From Methylocystaceae bacterium (lineage in GTDB: Bacteria > Pseudomonadota > Alphaproteobacteria > Rhodospirillales > Terasakiellaceae): a stretch of DNA of 64,000 bases. The position numbers and the translations under genes are program-made. Below the pieces are notes generated by a model. That model was not told the origin of the DNA. It was given only the letters and a program-made list of their open reading frames with translations, and searched no databases. The stretch spans positions 90,468-154,467 of the forward strand of contig JABXIG010000007.1 of the NCBI GenBank assembly GCA_013373205.1. Reading direction: 5' to 3'. Below, in pieces: positions 28,089-38,567 of this stretch; positions within the stretch are counted from its first letter, which is position 1, and the number at the start of each line of letters is the position of its first letter.

Positions 28089-29972
28089 TTGAAAACAGCA
28101 GGTCGCATGTCCAAAGAAGATATCCCTGAAGAAACACGCCTTCTTATTCAAGCGTTTAACCACCTTGAACAAGGCATTTGTATCTTTAATGCGGATTTAA
28201 AACTCATCTTCTTCAACCCCCGCCTTATCGAGCTTCATCATTATCATGAAGACCTGCTTTATAAGGGCATGCCTTTTGAAGAGTTAGTGCGTTACAATAT
28301 AGATCACGGTGAATATGGACCGGGTAATAAAGAAGCTCGTTTTAAAGAACGCCTTGCAGACGCGCAAAACATCACCCCCAAAACATTTACGCGCACCCGT
28401 CCCAATGGCACGGTTGTCTCCATCAGCGATATCCCCCTGCCCGGTGGCGGCTTTATGTCAACCTATAGTGATGTCACAGATAGCCACAATGCTCGGACCG
28501 AACTGGAAGTGCGTGATGCACAATTCGATAGTTATATGGAACTCAGCCCCGTCGGCGGGATGTTGGTTCAACTTGATGGCACCATTCGCTTTATCAATAC
28601 CCGCATGCTCAATATGTTTGGCTATGAAAGAGGTGATGAAAAACATCTTGTGACCCCAAATTTTTATTATGACCCAAAAGACCGGGAACAATATGTCGAA
28701 ACGATGAAAAAAAGCACGGGTACCGAAAACTTTCAGTTTATGGGCAAAAGAAAAGATGGCAGCCCGATGCCCACCCTGGTCACGTCAAAACTGATTAAAA
28801 TCAAAGGTGAGGATTGTATTTTCACTTGGGTCATTGATATGACCGTACTTAACGAAGCAGAAGAACAGATCAAAAAACTAAGTAAACAAAATGAATTGAT
28901 CCTGACAGCGGCCGGTGCTGGTATTCTTGAAATTGATGAACATGACATGATCCAGTTTATCAACCCGGCAGCAGCGCGTTTACTCGGCTATATGGATGGG
29001 GAGCTCTACAAAACACCTCTCTCTGAATTGCTCATCCATGAAAGCAACATCACAGATCTGCAAGCCAAAGTCCCCGCCAATGGGGAAACCGAAATGCGCA
29101 CGAAAACAAATAAAGTCTTGCCTGTGAAGTTTAATATTTCAAATATCGAAAGCGAAGAATTACAGGGAACAAAAGTAATCGTTTTTGATGACATTTCAGA
29201 ACGCGTTGCCGCAGAAGAAACCTTGCGCCAAGCCATGCAGGATATTGAAAATTCCAGCAAAGCCAAATCACGTTTCCTGTCAATCATGAGCCATGAACTG
29301 CGCACCCCCTTAAATGCTGTTTTGGGATTTGCTCAAATCTTAAATGGAAATTCCGAAAAAAACCTGACAGAGGCACAGTTGACCTATATCGACCATATTT
29401 TTAAGGCCGGAGATCATCTGCTAAAGCTCGTCAATGAAGCGATTGATATTTCTTCCATTGAAAACGGACAGGTTAGCCTCTCCCTTCAATCACTTAATCT
29501 ATGTGATATTATCGACTCATGCATAGACCTTACCCAGCCATTGGCAGAGAAAGATAAAATCACCATCAGCAAGCAGGAAACAGATTTTCCACAAGCCCGA
29601 ATCATTGCCGATCATGCCCGTATTCAACAGATTGTCATGCACCTGCTTTCCAATGCGGTAAAATACAACAAACCCAAAGGTCATGTGGAAATTTGCTGTG
29701 AAAACCGCAAGGATGAACGCATTCGTCTGAGCGTCAAAGACACGGGTTATGGCCTCCCCTTAAGTGAACGCAGCGATATCTTTGCACCATTTAACCGCCT
29801 GAGTGCCCATAGTCAGGGGATTGAAGGTACGGGACTGGGATTGACCCTATGTAAGCACCTGTGTGATCTGATGGGTGGCACCATCGGATATTCCACAATT
29901 GAAAATGAAGGAAGTGAATTCTGGATTGAATTTCCAAGAGCAAAAAATGACACGCCTCTCATTATAAATTAA
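28089..29972 (+). CDS. Cytosolic multi-PAS sensor histidine kinase
   Basis: Three PAS-like segments, His[23 protein letters not shown], HATPase DTGYGLP/GTGLGLTLCKHL; no obvious TM. Confidence 0.9.
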   Translation: MKTAGRMSKEDIPEETRLLIQAFNHLEQGICIFNADLKLIFFNPRLIELHHYHEDLLYKGMPFEELVRYNIDHGEYGPGNKEARFKERLADAQNITPKTFTRTRPNGTVVSISDIPLPGGGFMSTYSDVTDSHNARTELEVRDAQFDSYMELSPVGGMLVQLDGTIRFINTRMLNMFGYERGDEKHLVTPNFYYDPKDREQYVETMKKSTGTENFQFMGKRKDGSPMPTLVTSKLIKIKGEDCIFTWVIDMTVLNEAEEQIKKLSKQNELILTAAGAGILEIDEHDMIQFINPAAARLLGYMDGELYKTPLSELLIHESNITDLQAKVPANGETEMRTKTNKVLPVKFNISNIESEELQGTKVIVFDDISERVAAEETLRQAMQDIENSSKAKSRFLSIMSHELRTPLNAVLGFAQILNGNSEKNLTEAQLTYIDHIFKAGDHLLKLVNEAIDISSIENGQVSLSLQSLNLCDIIDSCIDLTQPLAEKDKITISKQETDFPQARIIADHARIQQIVMHLLSNAVKYNKPKGHVEICCENRKDERIRLSVKDTGYGLPLSERSDIFAPFNRLSAHSQGIEGTGLGLTLCKHLCDLMGGTIGYSTIENEGSEFWIEFPRAKNDTPLIIN

Positions 29973-30071
29973 TTGCTTGATCTTATACGAAAGACTTTTG
30001 CCAAATAACTGGCACATATGTTAAAACATGCTAACCTTGCATAAAATCAGGCGTCCAGGGAGAGCCTCACA

Positions 30072-31157
30072 ATGGCTGTAGAACAAAAAATTTTAAAAGA
30101 ATCTAAAATACTAGTCGTTGACGATAACCCTTCTAATGTGTTGCTGCTTGAAGCCCTCTTGCAGCAAGAAGACTACCAAAATGTCACCAGCACCACAGAC
30201 CCTACCCAGGTTAAAGGGCTCCATCAAGGAAATGAATATGATCTGATTTTGCTGGATATCCAAATGCCCCGCCTGAATGGTTTTGAAGTCATGGAACAGT
30301 TAAAAGAATTCCATGACGAAGGCGACTATCTGCCTGTTCTGGTTCTGACCGCCCAAACCGATATGGATACACGGCTTCGTTCCCTAGATCTTGGCGCACG
30401 TGACTTTGTGACAAAACCGTTCCAGCATGCCGAAGTCTTGCAACGGATCCACAATTCTTTAGAAATTCGCCATCTTTATAAACAACAAAAAGATTACAGC
30501 CACACGCTAGAAGAAAAAGTTAATGAAGCCACGGCAGAATTGCGCAAATCACAGCTGGATATCATCCGCTGCTTGGGTCGTGCGGGTGAATATCGTGATA
30601 ATGAAACCGGCGAACATGTAATCCGCATGTCCAAAAGCTGTCAGGTTCTGGCGTTATCCGCAGGTATTTCGGAACGTCATGCAGAATTGATCCTTTATGC
30701 CAGTCCGATGCATGATGTAGGGAAAATTGGTATCCCGGATCACATCTTGCTCAAGCCCGGAAAACTCACAGCTGAAGAATGGGCCATCATGCAAACCCAT
30801 GCCCAATTGGGCGCTGAGATTTTAGCCGACAATGAATCGGAAATGGTCCAACTGGCCCGTTCCATTGCCATCACCCACCATGAAAAATGGGATGGGTCCG
30901 GCTACCCCAATGGTTTAAAAGGCGAAGAAATCCCCATTGAAGGCCGCATCGCCGCCATATGTGATGTATTTGATGCCCTGACAAGCTGGCGCCCCTATAA
31001 AAAAGCCTGGACGGTAGAAGAAGCCGTCAAGTTCCTGAAAGAAAATTCAGGGTCTCACTTTGACCCTAATCTCGTGCCCCTGTTTATCGAGAATTTACCC
31101 AAGGTTCTGTCCATCCGCGAACAACATCAGGACCAAATCATCGATGAAGAAGGCTGA
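30072..31157 (+). CDS. Response regulator with HD-GYP domain (c-di-GMP phosphodiesterase type)
   Basis: REC ILVVDDNPSNVLLLEALL/LILLDIQMPRLNGFEVM; HD MHDVGKIGIPDHILLKPG; HHEKWDGSGYPNGLKGEEIPIEGRI. Confidence 0.93.
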   Translation: MAVEQKILKESKILVVDDNPSNVLLLEALLQQEDYQNVTSTTDPTQVKGLHQGNEYDLILLDIQMPRLNGFEVMEQLKEFHDEGDYLPVLVLTAQTDMDTRLRSLDLGARDFVTKPFQHAEVLQRIHNSLEIRHLYKQQKDYSHTLEEKVNEATAELRKSQLDIIRCLGRAGEYRDNETGEHVIRMSKSCQVLALSAGISERHAELILYASPMHDVGKIGIPDHILLKPGKLTAEEWAIMQTHAQLGAEILADNESEMVQLARSIAITHHEKWDGSGYPNGLKGEEIPIEGRIAAICDVFDALTSWRPYKKAWTVEEAVKFLKENSGSHFDPNLVPLFIENLPKVLSIREQHQDQIIDEEG

Positions 31158-31164
31158 CGTTTAA

Positions 31165-31443
31165 GTGAAAGCCGAACAAGCTGAAACAATCGCCCTGCAA
31201 GCCATTGCCTATATTGGTGCCAATGAATATGCCCTTAATGCACTCATGTCACAAAGCGGCATGGGACCGGATGACTTGCGTGAAAATCTAACTGATCCGG
31301 CATTTCTGGCAGGTATCATGGATTTTCTCCTCGCCGATGAGGGGAACTTGCTTGCTTTTTGCGAAGAGATTAACTGCCAGCCCGAACTGATTGTATCAGC
31401 ACGACGTGCCCTACCGGGCGCAGAAAACTTGTGGGATGGGTAA
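31165..31443 (+). CDS. DUF3572 family protein
   Basis: ETIALQAIAYIGANEYALNALMSQSGMGPDDLRENLTDPAFLAGIMDFLLADE; GTG start. Confidence 0.75.
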   Translation: MKAEQAETIALQAIAYIGANEYALNALMSQSGMGPDDLRENLTDPAFLAGIMDFLLADEGNLLAFCEEINCQPELIVSARRALPGAENLWDG

Positions 31444-31445
31444 AG

Positions 31446-33674
31446 CTAAATTCCTGCCCCTTCCTGTTTAAACTGGCTGGTTTCATTTTCATTTGTCAAC
31501 ATCTTGCGAAAATCAGCGACTGATTTGGGGTAGGAAAAAAGAAATCCCTGAACTTCATCACAGCCTTCATCCACCAGAAAACGGCGTTGTAAGTCTGTTT
31601 CCACCCCTTCAGCCAGCATACGCAACCCCAAAGCACGCCCTAATTCCAACATGGCACGCACAATGGCTTCGGCTTCACGGTTTTTGCCCAAGTCATCGAC
31701 AAAGGCTTTATCAATTTTAATCATATCAAAAGGGAAACGGCGCAGGTACGCCAAGCTGGAATAGCCAGTTCCAAAATCATCCATGGCCAATTGAACACCC
31801 ATTTCACGCAAGGCCTGCAAGCTGCCTTCAGCTTTTTCCGGATTTTGCATAACAAGGTTTTCAGTCAGTTCCAACTCGATACTAAAGCGCGGATGACCGA
31901 TCTCGTCATAGACCTGTTTCAGCGCCCTGTGAATTTCGTTATTTCTGAACTGACGAGCCGACACATTAATGGAAACACGAAGGGTGTGATCCAGTTCTTC
32001 CTGCCAGTATTTTGCTTCACGCGCGGCCGTTTTTAAAACCCATTCCCCGATTTCCACAATCATATCGGTTTCTTCCGCGATAGAGATGAAATCCCCCGGC
32101 AGGATCAAGCCTTTTTCTGGATGGTTCCAGCGCAGTAAGGCTTCGGTTGCAATAATTTGTCCTGTTTGCAGGTTAAAGATAGGCTGATAAACCAGTTCAA
32201 ACTGATCCTCGCTTATAGCTTTATGAAGATCATTCTCAATTTGCAGACGGACAAAAGCCCGATCGGTCAAGTCCTGCGTAAAGAAACGAAAGCCCCCTTT
32301 TCCTTTAGCTTTAGCACGATACATGGCACTGTCAGCATTTTTCATCAGGCTTTCGACATCCTGACCATCCTGTGGATACATGGCAACCCCAACACTGCAA
32401 CCGATATGTATATCCTGTCCGTTGTGATGGAAAGTGGTTGCAACCTCGCTGGAAATACGTTGCACAATATCGGTTACATGATCTTCATTTTCCGGAGCGA
32501 ATAACAAAACAACAAATTCGTCCCCCCCCAGACGCGCCACCGTATCACCTGCGCGCACAGCCTTGGAAATTTTTTTAGCTGTTTCCACAATCAACTGATC
32601 ACCCACATTGTGACCTAAGGTATCATTTACTGTTTTAAAATTGTCCAGATCAATAAACAGCAACGATAACAAGCGTTTTTCTCGCCCTGCATGGGCGATT
32701 GCCTGAAGAAGACGATCTTGAAGCAGCGTTCGGTTTGCAAGTCCGGTCAGTGCATCATGGTTGGCCTGAAATTCCAGCCGGGCTTCATATTCTTTTTGAT
32801 GAGTGACATCCTGTAAAGTTTCCACCGCGCCGACGACTTGACCATTTTGATCATGTAATGGTGCTGCCATAAAATGAAGCCACTTTGCACCGTTCTTAAA
32901 ATTCGGAAAATAATCGTTCGCTTCCCAGCCATCTTCAATCAGAGCAGAAGCCGCCCAGATCCCACTATAATATTCAGTTAAGTCCTCAAGTTTATTATCC
33001 AGCACAAGATCGGCCAGAACAGGCCTTTCATGATCGTAAAAAGGTTTCCATTGATCTTTGGTGCCAACAACTTCTTGAGATGATGTGCCAATGATCGCTT
33101 CACAGGCCTTGTTCCAATGGCTTACCTTATGATCCTGATCGATTACAAACATCGGTACCGGACAGCCCTGAATAACCTCATGCAGCAATTTCTCTTTATC
33201 TTTTAACGATTGCTCATATTGTTTTTGCATGGTGACATCACGCATGGTTTCAATCGCGCCGATGACATTGCCTTCTTCGTCGCGAATGGCCGTTGCGCTG
33301 AAGGATAACCATTTCCCCCCATCCGGAAAATTGGGGAAAAAGTCTTCCGCTTCCCAAACACCTTTCAACACGCTTGAACGACGGTACTTGTGTTTATAAA
33401 AGGCCTTTACCTCTTCAATCCGTCCATCCACGACCAAATCCGCCATACTTGGACGTTCGTAGTCATAAAAAGGATGCCAACTGTCTTTCGTCCCCAGCTT
33501 TTCAGAAGCCGCAACACCACATATTTTTTCACACGCACTGTTCCAATGAATTATGCGATGGTCCGCATCAATCACAAAAGTCGGCACAGGTGTGCTTTCC
33601 ACAACCTGTCTCAATAAGTCCTGAGCTAATCCTTTAACTTTGGATTGAGCATTTTCTGGTGTCATTATGGGCAT
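31446..33674 (-). CDS. PAS-PAS-GGDEF-EAL protein
   Basis: Two similar PAS segments, VARLGGDEFVVLL, IATEALLRWNHPEKG, MDDFGTGYSSLAYLRRFPFDMIKID. Confidence 0.95.
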   Translation of the reverse strand: MPIMTPENAQSKVKGLAQDLLRQVVESTPVPTFVIDADHRIIHWNSACEKICGVAASEKLGTKDSWHPFYDYERPSMADLVVDGRIEEVKAFYKHKYRRSSVLKGVWEAEDFFPNFPDGGKWLSFSATAIRDEEGNVIGAIETMRDVTMQKQYEQSLKDKEKLLHEVIQGCPVPMFVIDQDHKVSHWNKACEAIIGTSSQEVVGTKDQWKPFYDHERPVLADLVLDNKLEDLTEYYSGIWAASALIEDGWEANDYFPNFKNGAKWLHFMAAPLHDQNGQVVGAVETLQDVTHQKEYEARLEFQANHDALTGLANRTLLQDRLLQAIAHAGREKRLLSLLFIDLDNFKTVNDTLGHNVGDQLIVETAKKISKAVRAGDTVARLGGDEFVVLLFAPENEDHVTDIVQRISSEVATTFHHNGQDIHIGCSVGVAMYPQDGQDVESLMKNADSAMYRAKAKGKGGFRFFTQDLTDRAFVRLQIENDLHKAISEDQFELVYQPIFNLQTGQIIATEALLRWNHPEKGLILPGDFISIAEETDMIVEIGEWVLKTAAREAKYWQEELDHTLRVSINVSARQFRNNEIHRALKQVYDEIGHPRFSIELELTENLVMQNPEKAEGSLQALREMGVQLAMDDFGTGYSSLAYLRRFPFDMIKIDKAFVDDLGKNREAEAIVRAMLELGRALGLRMLAEGVETDLQRRFLVDEGCDEVQGFLFSYPKSVADFRKMLTNENETSQFKQEGAGI

Positions 33675-33855
33675 CTCTCCCGAGAAAACAGGGTTATTTA
33701 ACGAAAGGATGTAAACAGTAAGCCATCCTCAGGTAAATGTTAATAGCTATTTATTTAAATAAGGAACCGGTCAGTAAAATAAAAGGTTTGAAAGCCGTAT
33801 GCCCCTCCCTATCTATAAAAAACATTGAATAAAATAAGAATCGAGAACTCAAGGA

Positions 33856-34812
33856 ATGTCGCAAAAATCGTATAAATCCATTTGGATTTTATTATTTTAC
33901 ATCCTGTTTTATTCCGCCCCCGCTTTGGCTGCGGAACGGTATATAATTGGTTTTTCTCAGGCGACGACAACAGAACCCTGGCGTTTATTATTCAATCAGC
34001 TCACCCGCCATGAAGCCAACAAACACGAAAATCTGACACTCTTAGTTCGTAATGCACAAGATAGCGTCACAAAACAAATTGCGGACATTGAAGAACTGAT
34101 CAGTCGAAAAGTCGATGCGCTTTTGGTTTCCCCCAAAGAAGCCGAAGGCTTGACCGAAATCATAAATCGGGCCAGTAAAAGTGGCATCCCCGTCTTTGTT
34201 TTGGACCGCGATATTCTAAATAAAAACTACACGCAATTTATCGGCGGGGATAATACCCTTATCGGACGAAATGCGGGCACCTTTGCCATTGATTACTTAG
34301 GCGGAAAAGGTAAAGCCAAAGGGGTCATTCTGGAAATATGGGGTGGTCAAAATTCCACACCTGCCCATGATCGCCATAATGGATTTCGAGACATTGTGGA
34401 TCAAGAAAGCGGTATAAGCTGTTTGAACGTCAAAAATGATGGGGATTGGAAACAGGATAAAGCCTACCAGATTGCCACCCGAGCTTTTCAAACCCATAAA
34501 AACATTGATCTCGTTTATGCCCACAACGACCCCATGGCATATGGTGCCTTTCTGGCTGCGCGAGATTTGGGAATTGAAAAGAAAATGGCCTTTATCGGCA
34601 TTGACGGTATCCCGGCCGAAGGGGTCCGCTGGGTCTATGACGGGATCCTAGACGCAACCTTTTTGTATAAAACACCCGGTGGAGATGCCATCCAGCAAGC
34701 ACTTCGCCATCTCCAAGGTGAAAAAATTAACAAAAAACTGACCCTTCCGACATTGAAAATAGACAAAAACAATGCCGAACAGATTTTACGACAACATGGG
34801 TTGTTAAATTGA
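33856..34812 (+). CDS. Periplasmic sugar-binding-like protein (Peripla_BP_4 type)
   Basis: Signal peptide ([13 protein letters not shown]), [76 protein letters not shown]. Confidence 0.88.
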   Translation: MSQKSYKSIWILLFYILFYSAPALAAERYIIGFSQATTTEPWRLLFNQLTRHEANKHENLTLLVRNAQDSVTKQIADIEELISRKVDALLVSPKEAEGLTEIINRASKSGIPVFVLDRDILNKNYTQFIGGDNTLIGRNAGTFAIDYLGGKGKAKGVILEIWGGQNSTPAHDRHNGFRDIVDQESGISCLNVKNDGDWKQDKAYQIATRAFQTHKNIDLVYAHNDPMAYGAFLAARDLGIEKKMAFIGIDGIPAEGVRWVYDGILDATFLYKTPGGDAIQQALRHLQGEKINKKLTLPTLKIDKNNAEQILRQHGLLN

Positions 34813-34814
34813 AC

Positions 34815-36701
34815 ATGGTGCAAATGAGTGAGCAAAATATAATCAGAAATAAACTCATCGTCGCTTTTGGCTGTGTTGTGTTTCTGATCCTTTTATCAAT
34901 TGGGGTTGCGCTTTTCACCTTTGAAATGTTTACCCGCGAAGTCAATCTTCATAATACACGCTCTCTCCCCTCCCTTACCGCAACACTGCAACTGTCTGAA
35001 CGTTCCGCCCTTATTGCAGCGGCAGCCCCACGCATTGCACTTGCCACCAATGAAAGACAGATCACGCATGAAATTGAACGTCTTAGTGAACATCACTTAA
35101 AGATGGTGTCATCATTAAACCGTTTAAAATCGCAAGTTGGCAACGATAATCACAAGGAATTTCTAACCAACAGCGAACAAATCTGGCAACTCACACAAGA
35201 AATCAGCTGGCTGACCAGTAAAAAGCTTCAGCTTGATAAAAAGAAACATCAGATTGTCGAGCATATCAATAGTCTGCAAAATAAACTCTATGATGTGCAT
35301 GAACCCGTTCTTTATAGTGCAAAGTCCCTTATCCGCCTAAAAAGCAATCGCACGGCTCATGATATTTCAGAACAAACTGATATTGCTGAAGAAAAAGCGC
35401 ATCACGATATGGACGACCTATCCAATCTTGCGATTTCACAAATTTCAAATGCCCACCAGATTCAAACCCAAAGCGCCCTGATGATCGGTATTTTAAATTC
35501 GGCGGCAGAAACAAGTGATCGCTCACTCCTGTTGCCATTAAAAAATCAGTTCAACTGGGCATTCGAAAAATTTCAAAAAGCTTTGGCAAAAAACCAGGAA
35601 AGCCTGATCAAAGACTTAAACCCGGTGCTGATGCAAAATCTTATGTCACTGCATCAGGGGTTTGAAAAATTCCATCAAAAAGACGCTGACATCTTTCTGT
35701 TAAAACAAGATATTCTTCAAGCCGAAGAAACTATTGCTCAGTATCTCGATCAACAGCGCCGACTGGCCCGCCTGATTAATATATTGTCCCAAAGTGTTTT
35801 AGCCTCTGTTCAGCACAATATCTCACAAAGCAAAACACAACTGACAGAAACACTGCAAACAAACGAATTCATACTGATTCTAGTCGCCTTAATCAGCATC
35901 TTCATTGCTTTTTTCATCATATTCCAGACCCACAGGATTTTAGTCAAACATCAGCAAGAACTTCGAACAGCCAAAGATACGGCCGAACTGGCATCACGCA
36001 GCAAATCAGAATTTCTGGCGAATATGTCCCATGAATTACGCACTCCTTTAAATGCAATAATCGGCTTTTCCGAGGCCATGAAGTTGAAGATTTTCGGCCC
36101 CTTTAAGGGGGATACGAAATATGATGAATATGCGGACAACATCTATAAATCCGGCCAGCATCTGTTAGAAGTCATCAATGATATTTTGGATGTATCGCGC
36201 ATTGAAGCCGGAAAGATGGATCTTAACCTAGAACGTGTCGACCTTCGCGACCTGCATCAGTCCTGTTCTCACATTGTGCAGGAACGCGCAGATACAGGTA
36301 AGGTCAAGCTGCACGCCGAACTTCCCGCCCGCATCCCCGCCATTAAAGCTGACGAAATGCGCATGAAACAAATCGTCATCAATTTGCTTTCCAACGCTAT
36401 TAAATTTACAGAACCCGGCGGCAATGTTTATTTTCGTCTTCTAAAAACGGATGACGGGGCAATTCTGCTGCAAATCGAAGATAATGGCATTGGCATGAGC
36501 CCGGATGAGATCATCACCGCACAGCAAGTCTTTGGCCAGCTTGAAAGTCACCTGACGCGCCGTCACGAAGGTACAGGTCTTGGCCTGCCATTGGTGAATT
36601 CTCTCGTACAATTACATGGCTTTTCCATCCGTATAGACAGCCAAAAAGAAAAAGGGACCAAAATCACCATTTTGATCCCCCCCTCTTCTGTTATGGATTA
36701 A
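34815..36701 (+). CDS. Membrane sensor histidine kinase with TorS-like periplasmic helical domain
   Basis: N-terminal [37 protein letters not shown], second TM, His[25 protein letters not shown], HATPase [19 protein letters not shown]; start overlaps the upstream stop region. Confidence 0.9.
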   Translation: MVQMSEQNIIRNKLIVAFGCVVFLILLSIGVALFTFEMFTREVNLHNTRSLPSLTATLQLSERSALIAAAAPRIALATNERQITHEIERLSEHHLKMVSSLNRLKSQVGNDNHKEFLTNSEQIWQLTQEISWLTSKKLQLDKKKHQIVEHINSLQNKLYDVHEPVLYSAKSLIRLKSNRTAHDISEQTDIAEEKAHHDMDDLSNLAISQISNAHQIQTQSALMIGILNSAAETSDRSLLLPLKNQFNWAFEKFQKALAKNQESLIKDLNPVLMQNLMSLHQGFEKFHQKDADIFLLKQDILQAEETIAQYLDQQRRLARLINILSQSVLASVQHNISQSKTQLTETLQTNEFILILVALISIFIAFFIIFQTHRILVKHQQELRTAKDTAELASRSKSEFLANMSHELRTPLNAIIGFSEAMKLKIFGPFKGDTKYDEYADNIYKSGQHLLEVINDILDVSRIEAGKMDLNLERVDLRDLHQSCSHIVQERADTGKVKLHAELPARIPAIKADEMRMKQIVINLLSNAIKFTEPGGNVYFRLLKTDDGAILLQIEDNGIGMSPDEIITAQQVFGQLESHLTRRHEGTGLGLPLVNSLVQLHGFSIRIDSQKEKGTKITILIPPSSVMD

Positions 36702-36702
36702 G

Positions 36703-38478
36703 TCAGAGAACATCTTCCAACTCATCAATAAAGCCGGAAACAACATTGAGGCCACGCTTCCAAAAATCCGGATCAGACGCATCCAGACCAAAAGGTGCCA
36801 ACAATTCTTTATGTCGTTTTGTCCCGCCGGCGGATAACATTTCAAGATATTTAGCCTGAAACCCTTCATGACCACTTTGAAACACGTCATATAAAGAATT
36901 TACCAGACAATCACCAAAGGCATAGGCATACACATAAAAAGGTGTATGGATGAAATGCGGGATATAAGCCCAATAATGTTTATATTCTTCATCAAATCGA
37001 AACGCTGGTCCGAGGCTTTCTGCCTGCACCTCCATCCAGATCGACCCGATCTGGTCCGGTGTCAGTTCGCCTTTTTTACGTTCATCATGAACGCGGCGTT
37101 CGAAGTCACAGAAAGCCACCTGACGCACAACGGTATTCAGCATATCTTCCACTTTACCTGCCAGCATAATGCGGCGCTTTTTCTCATCCGTTTCCTGATC
37201 CAGCATGGACCTGAACGTCAGCATTTCCCCAAACACAGAAGCCGTTTCAGCCAAGGTCAGAGGTGTATCTGCCATCAAGGCGCCTTGCTTGGCGGCCAGA
37301 ACCTGGTGGACCCCGTGGCCTAATTCATGGGCCAAGGTCATCACATCACGAACCTTGCCATGATAATTCAGCAAAATGTAAGGATGCGCTGATGGGGTCA
37401 CGGGGTGGGCAAAGGCGCCACTGTCTTTACCTGCGCGCGGGGGCACATCGATCCAGTTTTGATCAAAGAACTTTTTCCCGATCTTTGCCATTTCAGGATC
37501 AAAGCTGTTGTAAGCTTTCAGCACGGTTTCTTGTGCTTTGTCCCAAGGGACCAGACTATCATCATCTTCGGGCAATGGGGCGTTACGATCCCAATAATCC
37601 ATCTTGTCCACGCCAAACCATTTGGCTTTTAAACTATAATAGCGATGCGCCAAATCTGCATAGTTATCCTTTACAGACCCGATCAATGCTTCCACCACTT
37701 CATCTTCCACAAGGTTGGACAGGTTGCGTGCAGAAATCGGGCGTTCCAGCCCGCGCCATTGATCTTCTGTCGCCTTGTCTTTTGCCAACGTATTCGTAAT
37801 CAGGGAAAAAAGGCGGATATTATCGCCCAGCACCTTACCAAATGATTTGGCTGCTTCCTTACGGACCGCACCATCCTTAGAGGACATTTTGTCCAGAATT
37901 TCAGAATTGGTGACGTTTTCGCCTTGAAAAGGAAAACGCAAACCTGCCATGGTTTCATCGAACAGGCGGTTCCAGGCGCGTTTACCGCTGACAGATTTTT
38001 CCATCAACAAACGTTCCATATCATCACTTAATTGATATGGGCGATGAACCCGAACATCCATGATCCAGGATTTATATTTCGCAACGCCGTCATCTTCAAA
38101 CAGCTTTTCAAGGGTAGCATCTTCCAGTTTGTTAATCTCAAGTGTAAAGAACAGGATCAGGCTGGACAGGTTGGTAATTTCTTCCTGCATATTCTGATAA
38201 AACTGTGCGATGGCCCCATCGGTATTATCACCGGCATAAAGCAATTGTGCATAGCTGACCACTCGGCCCAGCAAGTCTTCCATTTCTTCAAATTCGGTCA
38301 GTGCTTTGGCAAATGTGGCCCCGTCAATATCGGCCAGTTTGCCTTGATATATTTTGGCAAAATTTTCGGCCATCGTCTTGCCTTTTGCCAGATCAGTTCT
38401 TAGTTCAGTACTATCTGGAGCACTATAAAGATGACTTAAGTCCCAGGTTGGGAGGTTTTCAGCTGTTTGTATTGTCAT
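36703..38478 (-). CDS. pepF: M3 family oligoendopeptidase F
   Basis: TLAHELGHGVHQVLA (HExxH), LAETASVFGEML, TPFYVYAYAFGDCLV. Confidence 0.92.
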   Translation of the reverse strand: MTIQTAENLPTWDLSHLYSAPDSTELRTDLAKGKTMAENFAKIYQGKLADIDGATFAKALTEFEEMEDLLGRVVSYAQLLYAGDNTDGAIAQFYQNMQEEITNLSSLILFFTLEINKLEDATLEKLFEDDGVAKYKSWIMDVRVHRPYQLSDDMERLLMEKSVSGKRAWNRLFDETMAGLRFPFQGENVTNSEILDKMSSKDGAVRKEAAKSFGKVLGDNIRLFSLITNTLAKDKATEDQWRGLERPISARNLSNLVEDEVVEALIGSVKDNYADLAHRYYSLKAKWFGVDKMDYWDRNAPLPEDDDSLVPWDKAQETVLKAYNSFDPEMAKIGKKFFDQNWIDVPPRAGKDSGAFAHPVTPSAHPYILLNYHGKVRDVMTLAHELGHGVHQVLAAKQGALMADTPLTLAETASVFGEMLTFRSMLDQETDEKKRRIMLAGKVEDMLNTVVRQVAFCDFERRVHDERKKGELTPDQIGSIWMEVQAESLGPAFRFDEEYKHYWAYIPHFIHTPFYVYAYAFGDCLVNSLYDVFQSGHEGFQAKYLEMLSAGGTKRHKELLAPFGLDASDPDFWKRGLNVVSGFIDELEDVL

Positions 38479-38567
38479 TTTTTCTTTTCACTTTGAAGAG
38501 GAAGAAGGTTTAAGGCTAGAATTGTCTCTTAGGCGTCTTTCTGTCAACTCTGCAAAAAGGAAAAACC

